From Nocardiopsis alborubida (GTDB taxonomy: Bacteria; Actinomycetota; Actinomycetes; Streptosporangiales; Streptosporangiaceae), in the NCBI RefSeq assembly GCF_012396365.1, contig NZ_JAAXPG010000033.1, positions 1 to 64,000 of the forward strand: a stretch of 64,000 nucleotides of DNA. Direction: 5' to 3'. The position numbers and the translations under genes are program-made. Below, piece by piece: positions 16,703 to 25,600 of the stretch; position 1 is the first letter of the stretch, and each line of letters begins with the position of its first letter. The notes under the pieces were generated by a model. That model was not told where the DNA came from. It made no database searches and saw only the letters and a program-made list of their open reading frames with translations.

Positions 16703-17371
16703 GTGGACGTGATCGGAGCGGGCTTCCCGCGCACCGGGACGACGTCGATGAAGGCGGCGCTGGAACGGCTCGGCTTCGGCCCCTGCCACCACATGTCCGA
16801 GGTGTTGGGGTCCTCGGACCTGGCGGGCCTCTGGGCCGGGGTCGCGGACACCCCCACCGGTGAGGTGGACTGGGCCCGCCTCCTGGAGGGCTGGCGCTCG
16901 GGCGTGGACTGGCCGCTGTCGTTCTTCTGGCGCGAACTCGCCGACGCCTTCCCCGACGCGAGGGTTCTGCTCACCGTCCGCGACCCGCACCGGTGGTACG
17001 AGAGCATGCGCGCGACCATCTTCGAGATCGTGCGCCAGGCCGGACAGGACTCCTCGGGGGTGCGGGTGCCGCAGGAGATGGACGTGATCCGCCCCCTGAT
17101 GGAGCGGATGTGGCTCGCGCACTTCGGCGTGCCGCCCGGTGAGGTCCCCGACGAGGCGACCGCGGTGGCGGCCTTCGAACGGCACGCGGTCCGTGTGTGC
17201 GCCGAGGTCCCGGCCGACCGGCTGCTGGTGTACCGGGTCGGGGAGGGGTGGGAGCGCCTGTGCGCGTTCCTGGGCACCGACGTCCCGGACGAGCCGTTCC
17301 CCCGCCTCAACGACACCGAGGAGATGCGCGCGAAGAGCGAGAGGTGGCGACGCGGCGAGCCCGTCACCTGA
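16703..17371 (+). CDS. Sulfotransferase family protein
   Basis: 222 residues. The PAPS 5'-phosphosulfate loop appears at once as GAGFPRTGTTSMKAALERLG (about residues 5-24). Later comes LTVRDPHRWYESMRATI (about 92-108), containing the Arg/Ser 3'-phosphate contact of the family, and LLVYRVGEGWERLCAFLG near residue 176. This is the compact actinobacterial Sulfotransfer_4-like group. The acceptor is unknown. The GTG start at 16703 follows GAGGGGGACGAC. It lies between the IclR gene and pcaI, but no pathway link is evident. Confidence 0.8.
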   Translation: MDVIGAGFPRTGTTSMKAALERLGFGPCHHMSEVLGSSDLAGLWAGVADTPTGEVDWARLLEGWRSGVDWPLSFFWRELADAFPDARVLLTVRDPHRWYESMRATIFEIVRQAGQDSSGVRVPQEMDVIRPLMERMWLAHFGVPPGEVPDEATAVAAFERHAVRVCAEVPADRLLVYRVGEGWERLCAFLGTDVPDEPFPRLNDTEEMRAKSERWRRGEPVT

Positions 17372-17553
17372 CCGGATGCCCCGCTGCCCGGCCGGGTTGT
17401 CCTCCGACTGAACCCGGCTTCGCCGCCCCCGTCGCAGAACGCCGCCTCCGGCCGCCTCCAGACGCGTCCTTCCCGGCCTTCCCCGATGCGAAGGCCGGAC
17501 CCTTCGGCGCGGTTCTCCCCGTCGCGAGGGCGGAGCGGTCCCTTACGCGTGCC

Positions 17554-17610
17554 TTGACCACGTTCGGGAACGGCGCTACCGTCATGGCCAAGATGTTCGC
17601 TGTGAGAACA
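17554..17610 (+). promoter_or_regulatory. pcaIJ promoter with two overlapping inverted repeats
   Basis: A sigma-70-type promoter, TTGACC (17554-17559), 17-bp spacer, TACCGT (17577-17582), predicts a start near 17589, 51 bp before pcaI. CGTTC-GG-GAACG (17561-17572) lies between -35 and -10. TGTTC-N7-GAACA (17594-17610) lies just past the start site. Both arms share TTC/GAA, so a dimeric regulator, most likely the IclR protein encoded at 15674-16477, could bind both. Confidence 0.55.
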
Positions 17611-17639
17611 TGCATTCGCTGTCCGAACGGGAGTGCTCC

Positions 17640-18470
17640 ATGATCGTTCCCCTGGACGAGGCGGTACGCGAACTCGTCCACGACGGCGACACCGTCGCCC
17701 TGGAGGGGTTCACCCATCTCATCCCCGTGGCGGCGGGGCACGAGATCATCCGCCAGGGCCTGCGCGACCTGACCTTGGTCCGCATGACGCCCGACATCGT
17801 CTACGACCAGCTCATCGGCGCCGGGTGCGCCAGCAGGCTCGTCTTCTCCTGGGGCGGCAACCCCGGGGTCGGCTCGCTGCACCGCTTCCGCGACGCCGTC
17901 ACCTCCTCCTGGCCGGTGCCGTTGGAGATCGAGGAGCACAGCCACGCCGGAATGGCCAACCGCTACGTCGCGGGCGCCTCCGGCCTGCCCTTCGCCATCC
18001 TGCGGGGCTACTCCGGCACCGACCTGGTCGCCAACAACCCCAACATCAAGGCCGTCACCTGCCCCTTCACCGGGCAGGAACTGGCCGCCGTACCCGCCCT
18101 GAACCCCGACGTCACCGTCGTGCACGCCCAGCGCGCCGACCGCGACGGCAACGTGCAGCTGTGGGGCATCACCGGCATCCAGAAGGAGGCGGTCCTGGCC
18201 GCCGACCGGGCCCTGGCCACCGTCGAGGAGGTCGTGGACGCCCTCGACCCCGTCCCCGGCCAGGTCGTCCTGCCCGCGCGCGTGGTCGACCGGGTCAGCG
18301 TCGTCCCCGGCGGCGCCGCGCCCTCCTACGCGCACGGCTACTACGAGCGCGACAACGAGGCCTACCGCGCCTGGGACGCCGTCGGCCGCGACCGCGAGGC
18401 CTTCACCGCCTGGCTGGAGGAGCTCATCGCGGCCCCCACCGCACCCGAGCCCGCTGGGAGAGGCGCGTGA
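17640..18470 (+). CDS. pcaI: 3-oxoadipate CoA-transferase subunit A
   Basis: 276-residue alpha subunit of a family I CoA-transferase (PcaI/CatI/Gct type), which activates 3-oxoadipate with CoA from succinyl-CoA at the end of the beta-ketoadipate pathway. Family segments include DTVALEGFTHLIPVAAGHEI, the central NPNIKAVTCPFTGQELAAVP and the Gly-rich VVPGGAAPSYAHGYY. The ATG at 17640 is chosen because CGGGAG lies 7 bp upstream; an in-frame ATG at 17610 overlaps the operator. It overlaps pcaJ by 4 bp (GTGA). Related glutaconate and cholesterol-ring CoA-transferases look similar, so substrate naming relies on pcaL downstream. Confidence 0.78.
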   Translation: MIVPLDEAVRELVHDGDTVALEGFTHLIPVAAGHEIIRQGLRDLTLVRMTPDIVYDQLIGAGCASRLVFSWGGNPGVGSLHRFRDAVTSSWPVPLEIEEHSHAGMANRYVAGASGLPFAILRGYSGTDLVANNPNIKAVTCPFTGQELAAVPALNPDVTVVHAQRADRDGNVQLWGITGIQKEAVLAADRALATVEEVVDALDPVPGQVVLPARVVDRVSVVPGGAAPSYAHGYYERDNEAYRAWDAVGRDREAFTAWLEELIAAPTAPEPAGRGA

Positions 18471-19222
18471 CCACCGCGACCTGGACCTCCGACGAGATCA
18501 TGACCGTGACCGCGGCGCGCTCGCTGCGTGACGGGATGTCCTGCTTCGTCGGCATCGGCCTGCCCAGCACCGCCGCGAACGTGGCCCGCCGCACCCACGC
18601 CCCGGGCCTGTGGATGGTCTACGAGTCCGGCACCCTGGGCACCGTCCCCGACCACCTGCCGCTGTCCATCGGCGACGGGATCCTCGCCGACACCGCCGAC
18701 ACGGTGGTCTCGGTCCCCGAGGTCTTCAACTACTGGCTCCAGGCCGGGCGGATCGACGTCGGCTTCCTCGGCGCCGCCCAGATCGACCGGTACGCCAACA
18801 TCAACACCACCGTCATCGGCGACTACACCGACCCGAAGGTGCGCCTGCCCGGGGCGGGCGGCGCCCCCGAGATCGCCGCGTCCTGCCGCGAGGTCGTCGT
18901 CATCATGCGGCACAGCCGCCGCGCCTTCGTGGAGAAGGTCGACTTCGTCACCTCGGTCGGCCACGGATCGGGCCCCGGCGACCGCGAGCGACTGGGCCTG
19001 CGCGGCGCCGGTCCGGTGCGGGTGATCACCGACCTCGGCGTGCTGGAGCCCGACCCCGTCACCCGCGAACTCGTCCTGACCGGCGTGCACCCGGGGGTGG
19101 ACGCGGACGCGGTCCGCGAGGCCACCGGCTGGGACCTCACCGTGGCCGACGACCTCGCCGTCACCCCCGAGCCCACGCGCGGGGAGCTGACGGCGGTGCG
19201 CTCCCTGACCGGGGCCGCCTGA
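18467..19222 (+). CDS. pcaJ: 3-oxoadipate CoA-transferase subunit B
   Basis: 251-residue beta subunit pairing with PcaI. The catalytic glutamate is expected in the segment WMVYESGTLG near residue 55. Further family motifs are DTVVSVPEVFNYWLQAGRIDVGF, NINTTVIGDY and the C-terminal RVITDLGVLEPDPVTREL. Translationally coupled to pcaI by the 4-bp overlap. In Streptomyces pca clusters pcaJ is followed by the thiolase gene pcaF; here it is followed by a degraded 448-bp stretch. Confidence 0.78.
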   Translation: MTTATWTSDEIMTVTAARSLRDGMSCFVGIGLPSTAANVARRTHAPGLWMVYESGTLGTVPDHLPLSIGDGILADTADTVVSVPEVFNYWLQAGRIDVGFLGAAQIDRYANINTTVIGDYTDPKVRLPGAGGAPEIAASCREVVVIMRHSRRAFVEKVDFVTSVGHGSGPGDRERLGLRGAGPVRVITDLGVLEPDPVTRELVLTGVHPGVDADAVREATGWDLTVADDLAVTPEPTRGELTAVRSLTGAA

Positions 19223-19670
19223 GAGCCGTACCCGGAACTCCTCGGCCATCAGGACCTTGCCACCCCCTGCCGTCGGGAGCCGGTGCCGCACGAGACGACC
19301 GCGCCCTTCCTGGGCCAGGACCGCCTCGGCGCACTCGACCACGACCTCACCCGCCCCGCTCGACCCGAAGGCGCGCGAGCGCAGGCTCGCCGCCTACGAC
19401 CACGATGCCATCGAACCCGAGCGGGCGCTGGTCTACCGCTGGAGCGGATCCGCGCGCTGCTCGACCCGGCCGGGTACCCGGGCTCGGCCCCCGTGTTCAC
19501 CGACCGGGTCACCGGCGTCGGAACGGGTAGGACCGGCGACGCGGCGGCCACCGGCCCCGGGGGAAACTGATTCCGTGGAGAACACCGCGGCCGCGCGGGG
19601 AACACCAGCTCCGCTGGGAACACCGGACGCACGCAAAACACCGACGGCGAAGAAGGAGCACGAGGACCCG
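19223..19670 (+). pseudogene. Deletion scar in the pca cluster with a PcaB-like C-terminal remnant
   Basis: No intact gene fits between pcaJ and pcaL. In the frame running 19283-19570 the residues IRALLDPAGYPGSAPVFTDR (about 19442-19501) resemble the C-terminal DPAGY-GSA-FVDRAL segment of 3-carboxy-cis,cis-muconate cycloisomerase (PcaB). Another frame carries ERRLAAYDHDAIEPERALVY just before it. The frame changes and lack of a start indicate decay. Known Streptomyces clusters run pcaI-J-F-H-G-B-L, so the remnant is exactly where the end of pcaB should be. The identity is a by-eye match. Confidence 0.45.
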
Positions 19671-20807
19671 ATGAGCGTTGACCTGCACCACACCGAGAGC
19701 GGACCGGCCGACGCACCGCCCCTGCTGCTCGGCGGCTCCCTGGGCACCACCACGCGGATGTGGGACCCGCAGGTCGAGGCGCTCTCGACCGTGTTCCGGG
19801 TGATCCGCTTCGACCACCGCGGACACGGCGACTCACCCGTGCCCGAGGGGCCCTACAGCATGGCCGACCTGGGCGGCGACGTCATCGCGCTGATGGACCG
19901 GCTGGGCATCGAACGCGCCCACTACGCGGGGCTGTCCATCGGCGGCATGGTCGGCCAGTGGCTGGCCGTCCACCACCCCGGGCGCATCGACCGCCTGGCC
20001 CTGCTGGCCACCTCCCCTTACACGGGCCCGGCCCGGAACTGGCGGGACCGTGCCGCGCTGGTGCGCGCCGAGGGCACCGGGGCCGTGGCGGACTCGGTGG
20101 TGGAGCGCTGGTTCACCCCGGCCTTCGTCAAGGAGCGCCCGGCCGAGGTCGCCGTGCTGCGCGACCAGGTCGCGTCCACCGAGCCGGAGGGGTACGCGGG
20201 TTGCTGCGGGGCCATCGAGACCCACGACGTGCGCGAGGACCTGCACCGGATCAGCGCGCCCACGCTGGTCATCGCCGGGGCCGACGACCCCTCGACCCCG
20301 CCCGAGGGCAACGCCGAGCTGATCGCCGAGCGCGTCCCCGGCGCGCGCCTGGTGGTGCTGGAGGAGGCCGCGCACCTGCTGTCCTGGCAGCGGAGCGCCA
20401 AGGTCAACACCCTGCTCACCCAGCACTTCGCGTCCGCCGACCGCCATGACGCGGGAACGCGGGTGCGCCGCGCCGTGCTGGGCGACGGGCACGTGGACCG
20501 GGCCCGGGCGCGCACGACCGGCTTCACCGAACCGTTCCAGGACCTCATCACCCGCTACGCCTGGGGTGAGATCTGGACCCGCCCGGGGCTGGACCGCCGC
20601 ACCCGCATCTGCATGGTGCTCACCGCGCTGGTCGCGCACGGGCACTGGGACGAACTGGCCATGCACGTGCGCGCCGCGCTGCGCAACGGGCTTGAGCCCG
20701 ACGAGATCGGCGAGGTGTTCCTCCAGGCCGCCGTCTACTGCGGGGTGCCCGCGGCGAACCGGGCCTTCGGCATCGCCCAGGAGGTCTTCGCCGAGCAGGG
20801 CGCGTAG
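19671..20807 (+). CDS. pcaL: Fused 3-oxoadipate enol-lactonase / 4-carboxymuconolactone decarboxylase
   Basis: 378 residues joining two steps of the beta-ketoadipate pathway. Residues 1-250 are an alpha/beta hydrolase (PcaD): FDHRGHGDSP, the nucleophile motif GLSIGGM (Ser about 86), GADDPSTPP and EAAHLLSW with the catalytic His. Residues 258-378 are the small helical carboxymuconolactone decarboxylase domain (PcaC): AVLGDGHVDRARARTTGFTE, YAWGEIWTRPGLDRRTR and AAVYCGVPAANRAF. The ATG at 19671 has AAGAAGGAG upstream. Both domains look intact. A 12-bp hairpin follows the stop. Confidence 0.9.
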   Translation: MSVDLHHTESGPADAPPLLLGGSLGTTTRMWDPQVEALSTVFRVIRFDHRGHGDSPVPEGPYSMADLGGDVIALMDRLGIERAHYAGLSIGGMVGQWLAVHHPGRIDRLALLATSPYTGPARNWRDRAALVRAEGTGAVADSVVERWFTPAFVKERPAEVAVLRDQVASTEPEGYAGCCGAIETHDVREDLHRISAPTLVIAGADDPSTPPEGNAELIAERVPGARLVVLEEAAHLLSWQRSAKVNTLLTQHFASADRHDAGTRVRRAVLGDGHVDRARARTTGFTEPFQDLITRYAWGEIWTRPGLDRRTRICMVLTALVAHGHWDELAMHVRAALRNGLEPDEIGEVFLQAAVYCGVPAANRAFGIAQEVFAEQGA

Positions 20808-20813
20808 GCGTGG

Positions 20814-20846
20814 GGCGCTGGTCAGGGTCGTGCGCTGACCAGCGCC
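20814..20846 (+). terminator. Hairpin terminator after pcaL
   Basis: GGCGCTGGTCAG (20814-20825) and CTGACCAGCGCC (20835-20846) form a perfect 12-bp stem with a 9-nt loop, 7 bp after the pcaL stop. It marks the end of the pca operon. Confidence 0.75.
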
Positions 20847-21000
20847 CTCGGGCACCCGCCCCGGGGTGCGTGCGGTCCACGGCGCGACGCCGACCGGAGC
20901 GCTCCACCCGGACGCACCCGGCCGTACGCGGGCCCGCGCTCGACCGGGGCAGCGCTCCAGCGGCTCCGGACCGGGTCGCGGTCGAGCCGGGGCTGCCGGG

Positions 21001-21837
21001 TCAGCGCTTGAAGGCCACGCCCGCCAGCTCCCACAGCTTGACCTTGGGGTCGGCGGGGCGGAACACGGGGTCGGTGTCCGGGTGGCGCCAGGTGGCGCAG
21101 TCCACCGCGCGGGGGCCCTCGTCGCGCCCGTCGGTCCAGGGACTGGCCAGCTCCAGGCCCTCGAAGACCACCGAGGCCTCCTCGGGGCTGCGCACCCGGC
21201 CCCACGGGGTGCCGAAGGACAGGATCTTGTCGGTCATCCACACGGCGGAGGCCGGATCGTCGGAGACGATGTGGGAGAAGATCAGGCACGACCCCGGCGC
21301 CAGGCGGTCCATGAGGTCGCGCACCATGCCGAACGGATCGCTGTCGTCGGGGATGCAGTGCAGCAGCGAGACCAGCATCACGCACACGGGCAGGTCGGTG
21401 TCGATGAGCCTGGTGGTCTCGGGGGCCTCCAGGATCTCGTCGGTGTTGCGGATGTCGGCCAGCAGGAACGCGGTCTCCGCGCTGTCGCTGATCAGCGCCC
21501 GGCCGTGCGCGAGCACGATGGGGTCGTGGTCGACGTAGACCACCCGGGCCCGCGGGTTGGCCTGGTGGGCCGCGTGGTGGGTGTTGTTGGCGGTGGGCAG
21601 CCCGGCCCCGAGATCGAGGAACTGCTCCACCCCCTGGGCCGCCACGTACTCCACCGCGCGTGAGAGGTAGGCGCGGTTGTCGTTGGCGAAGGCGACCAGT
21701 TCGGGGATGCCGTCCGCGAGTGCCTCGCAGGCCTTGCGGTCGGCCTCGAAGTTGTCCTTGCCCCCCAGGAGGTAGTCGTACATGCGTGCGATGCTGGGGG
21801 TTTCCATGTCGATGTTGGGGGGGAAGTGATCGGCCAT
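21001..21837 (-). CDS. SAM-dependent methyltransferase, SAV2177/DUF574 family
   Basis: 278 residues of the actinobacterial SAV2177 family. Hallmarks: PSIARMYDYLLGGKDNFEAD at the start, ANDNRAYLSRAVEYV, the SAM-binding DLGAGLPTANNTHHAA and VVYVDHDPIVLAHGRALI. The ATG at 21837 (MADHFPPNIDMETPS) matches family starts better than the longer frame back to 21963. Acceptors for this widespread family are unknown. The gene is preceded by an AT-rich stretch with a hairpin at 21907-21924 and is unlikely to be in an operon with the SWIM gene upstream, since the gap is 122 bp. Confidence 0.85.
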   Translation of the reverse strand: MADHFPPNIDMETPSIARMYDYLLGGKDNFEADRKACEALADGIPELVAFANDNRAYLSRAVEYVAAQGVEQFLDLGAGLPTANNTHHAAHQANPRARVVYVDHDPIVLAHGRALISDSAETAFLLADIRNTDEILEAPETTRLIDTDLPVCVMLVSLLHCIPDDSDPFGMVRDLMDRLAPGSCLIFSHIVSDDPASAVWMTDKILSFGTPWGRVRSPEEASVVFEGLELASPWTDGRDEGPRAVDCATWRHPDTDPVFRPADPKVKLWELAGVAFKR

Positions 21838-21906
21838 GAAGGGTACCCATCCGAAGAAGTGACGAGGCGAGTTCTCTGGCCGAATGGTAACCGTGTTTCC
21901 ACGGCG

Positions 21907-21924
21907 TTGTGGAGTTTTCCACAA
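21907..21924. promoter_or_regulatory. Inverted repeat upstream of the methyltransferase gene
   Basis: TTGTGGA (21907-21913), loop GTTT, TCCACAA (21918-21924): a perfect 7-bp stem in AT-rich DNA about 70 bp upstream of the start. It could be an operator. It partly resembles a DnaA box arm (TTNTCCACA) but a single site has no replication meaning. Confidence 0.35.
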
Positions 21925-21959
21925 CAAAGTTCGAAGTGCGTATTCGGCACCCCATACGC

Positions 21960-22694
21960 TCACGTTCCGGTCCCTGGTGGCGGTTGTCCGAAACCGGGCA
22001 GATCATCGGCCACGATCCCGGGAGCCGCGGCCCTGACGCGCTCGCCGGAGTCCTCAGGGGGGCTCGGCCGGGCGGGAAGCGGCGGCGCGGACCAGAACGC
22101 GGCGGCTGAGCCGGGGGCCGGTGCGACCGCCGGGGGAGGGGCTCCGGAGGTGGTATGCAATACCGCCTCTCCGTCATTTTTCCCGATTGTCTCCTCTGCG
22201 CCCGGAAATCCTTTTTCTGTGACCGGGGAAAGCGCTTTGACCTGCGCCATGAGCGCGCGCCGATCCCGACCCAGCCACCGGGTCAGCACGAACGGGTCGC
22301 GGTCGGCCTCGGCGCCCAGCCCCGCCACCGCCGCCGCGAGGTGCGCGCACCTGGCGTCCCACCGGTCACAGGAGCAGGTCGCCACCAGCGCGTCCCACCC
22401 GCGCGGCACCAGGTCCCACCCCAGTAGCGAGAACACCCGGGCGGCCGCCACCGGCAGCTCACCGGCCAGGATCCGGGCGCGGAACACCGGCTGGGAGGCC
22501 AGCGCGGCGCACAGGCGCTCCCACTCGGCCTCCGGCGGCACCGTGCGGATCAGGCTCACCTCGTGCGCGCCCGGGCCGCGCACCCGTCCCGTGACCTCGC
22601 CCGGACGCACCGACAGCCGCTCCACCCGCGCGCTCCCGGCGGCCCGGCCCGGCTCTCCCAGAGCCTGCGCGAACAGCGGCGACCACGCGCTCAC
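21960..22694 (-). CDS. SWIM zinc-finger protein, partner of the Snf2 helicase
   Basis: 244 residues. The SWIM signature CxC...CxH is present as CSCDRWDARCAHLAA (about residues 121-135). The N-terminal half contains GRVRGPGAHEVSLIRTVPPE, a small beta-rich domain seen in the actinobacterial SWIM proteins. The C-terminal 70 residues are Pro/Ala-rich and likely disordered. The GTG at 22694 overlaps the stop of the Snf2 gene by 4 bp, so the two proteins are translationally coupled. Their conserved pairing suggests a complex acting on DNA or RNA; the role is unknown. Confidence 0.8.
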   Translation of the reverse strand: MSAWSPLFAQALGEPGRAAGSARVERLSVRPGEVTGRVRGPGAHEVSLIRTVPPEAEWERLCAALASQPVFRARILAGELPVAAARVFSLLGWDLVPRGWDALVATCSCDRWDARCAHLAAAVAGLGAEADRDPFVLTRWLGRDRRALMAQVKALSPVTEKGFPGAEETIGKNDGEAVLHTTSGAPPPAVAPAPGSAAAFWSAPPLPARPSPPEDSGERVRAAAPGIVADDLPGFGQPPPGTGT

Positions 22695-25600
22695 TCGGCC
22701 ACCGCCTCCGGGGACAGCCGCACGACCTCGCGCAGGTCCCGCACCGACAACCCGGTCAGCCACGCCTCACCGGTGGCCACGGCGCTGTCGGCCAGCGCGC
22801 TCTTGCGCTCGATCATCTCGTCCACCCGCTCCTCGACCGTGCCCACGCACACCATCTTGCGCACCTGCACGTCCCGCCGCTGGCCGATCCGGAACGCCCG
22901 GTCGGTGGCCTGGTCCTCCACCGCCGGGTTCCACCACCGGTCCACGTGCACCACGTGGTTGGCCGCGGTCAGGTTCAGCCCCGTCCCGGCGGCCTTGAGC
23001 GAGAGCAGGAACACCGCAGGGCCCTCCATCTCCTGGAAGCGCTGCGTCATCTCCTCCCGCTCCGCCCGCGGCGTGCCCCCGTGCAGCCACAGCACGGGCA
23101 CCCCCAGACGCGAACGCAGGTAGGGGGCCAGGCGCTCGCCGAACCGCGCGTACTGGGTGAAGCACAGGGCCTTGTCGCCCTCGGCCGCGGCCGAGGCCAG
23201 GATCGCCTCCACCCGCTCCAGCTTTCCCGAGCGCCCCGACAGCGCCGAGCCGTCCCCCAGGAACTGCGCCGGATGGTTGCAGATCTGCTTGAGCCGCGAC
23301 ATCGTCGCCAGCACCAGCCCCTTGCGCTCCTTCTCGGTCGCCTCGGCCAGCCGCTCGCCCATCTCGTCCACCACCGCCTTGTACAGCGAGGCCTGCTCCG
23401 GGGTGAGCGTGCACCAGGTGCGCATCTCCAGCTTCTCGGGCAGGTCGGCGATGATCGACCGGTCGGTCTTGAGGCGGCGCAGCACGAACGGCCCGGTCAT
23501 GCGGCGCACCAGTTCGGTGTTGGGTCCCTCCTCGCCCGCGACCGCCCGCTCGAAGGCCGGTGCGCTCCCCAGCAGCCCCGGGTTGGCGAACTCCATCACC
23601 GACCACAGCTCGCCCAGGTTGTTCTCCACCGGGGTGCCGGTGAGCGCGATCCGCGTGGCCGCGGGCAGCGACCGCACCGCCCGGGCCTGCCGGGTGCCGT
23701 GGTTCTTGAGCGCCTGCGCCTCGTCGCACACCACCCTGTGCCAGGGCATGCCCGCCAACTCCTCGCTGTCGCGGGTGACCACGCCGTAGGTGGTGACGAC
23801 CAGGTCGCACGAGCCCACCAGGCGGGCCAGGGCGTTGCCCGAGGGCCGGTCCGGGCCGTGCTGGACGTGCACCCGCAGCGAGGGCGCGAACCGCTCGGCC
23901 TCGCGCCGCCAGTTGCCCACGAGCGAGACCGGGCACACCAGCAGGGTCGGCCCCGGCGCGGGCTCCCGGAGCCGCTCGTCGGTGAGCAGGGCCAGCAGCT
24001 GCACGGTCTTGCCCAGGCCCATGTCGTCGGCCAGGACCGCGCCCAGGCCCAGCTCGCCCAGGAAGCGCAGCCAGGCCGCGCCCCGGCCCTGGTAGGGGCG
24101 CAGCGAGCCCTGGAAGCCGGGCGGTGTGCCCATCGGGCGCGGCTCGGCCTTGGCGCCCCCGTCCAGCAGCGCGCCCAGCGGACCGGAGGCGACCGCGTCG
24201 GTGACCGGCAGGGGAGCGGTGCCCTCCACACCGATGGCCGTGCGCAGCGCCTCGTCGGTGCGCATCCAGTGGCCGCCGCGCCGTTTGACCAGGTCCAGGG
24301 TGGCGCTGATCCGCTCGGGGTCCACCTCCAGCCACCGGCCGCGCACGCGCACCAGCGAACGCTTGAGGCGGGCCAGCTCGGCGAGTTCGGCCAGCTCGTC
24401 CTCGCCGAGTGGTACGGCCTCCTCGCCGTCGCGGCCCCGGAGCAGGGCCTCGAAGGACACGTTGACCAGGTCGGAGGGGCCCACCCCGCCGCCCCCGCGC
24501 CTGCGGGGCGCCTCCTCGACCGCCACCCGCAGGCCCAGGGCGGGCCTGCCGCGCCACTCGGGCAGGACCACGCCGAACCCGGCGCCGCTCAGCCGGGCGG
24601 CGCCCTCGGCGACGAACCGTTCGGCGTCCTCGGTGCCCATCAGCAGCCGGGCCGGGGCCAGGTCGCGCAGCGCGCGGTGCAGGGGCGGGTGGTGGCGCGC
24701 GGCCCGGCGCAGGTCGGCCAGGGCGGTGGCGCCCACGTCGGCGGGCAGCCAGGCGGCGCCCTCGCCCTGCCACACCTGTTCCAGGGGCAGGCGCAGGCCC
24801 GGGTCGGTGACCGAGCGCACCCAGAACTCCAGGGCCCACGGCCCCGCGCGGTCGGGTTCGCGGAGCAGGAACAGCAGTGCGGCTCGCCCCGCGCCGCGCA
24901 CCCGCGAGCGCCACTCGCGCAGGGGTCCGCGCAACCGGGCGGCGGTGTCGGCGTCGATCCCGCCGCGGCCGCCGGTGAGCGCGGCGGCCAGCCGCTGGCC
25001 GGGGGCCGACCCGTCGTCGGCGGCCTGCTCAGAGGCGGTCCCGCCCCCGGCGTTCCGGCCGTCGTCAGCCCGGCCGTCGTCAGTCCGGCCGTTGACTCTC
25101 CGCCCACCGCTGTCCAGCTCGGGGGACAGCGCGCGGCGGGGCCGGGCCAGGCGACGGGCCGCCGCGTCGGTGAGCAGTTCCAGGGGGGCGAGCACGCAGG
25201 CGCGGGCGACCGCGTCGGGCGGCTCGCCGGGCAGGTGGGCGCGGGCGGAGGGCGGCAGGGCGCCGGTGAGCGCGGCCAGGTGCTCTTCCGCCCAGTCCAG
25301 TGGCGCGGGTCGCCAACGGGCCCGGGCGGGGTCTCCCACCAGGTCGGGCAGCACGCACCCGGAGGCGACCAGGAGTTCGGCGAAGTCGCGGACCGCGCGC
25401 AGGTGGGCCAGTGAGGGGCCGGGTGCGGTGCCGGGGGCGTCGGGCGCGGCCAGGAGGGCCTCGGCGGAGACGGCGTCCAGCCGCAGCGCGGGTACCAGCC
25501 AGGGGTGGAAGGCGGCCGGGGCGGTGTCGGGGGCGCCGGTGGAGGCGAAGGGAGCGGAGGTGTCCCCTGGCAGGGACAGGTCCAGGGTCCCCTGCGTGGC

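Noticed and set aside
21907..21924. TTGTGGA/TCCACAA as a DnaA box or origin signal
   Set aside because: Single imperfect site with no dnaA, dnaN, gyrase or box cluster nearby; kept only as a possible operator.
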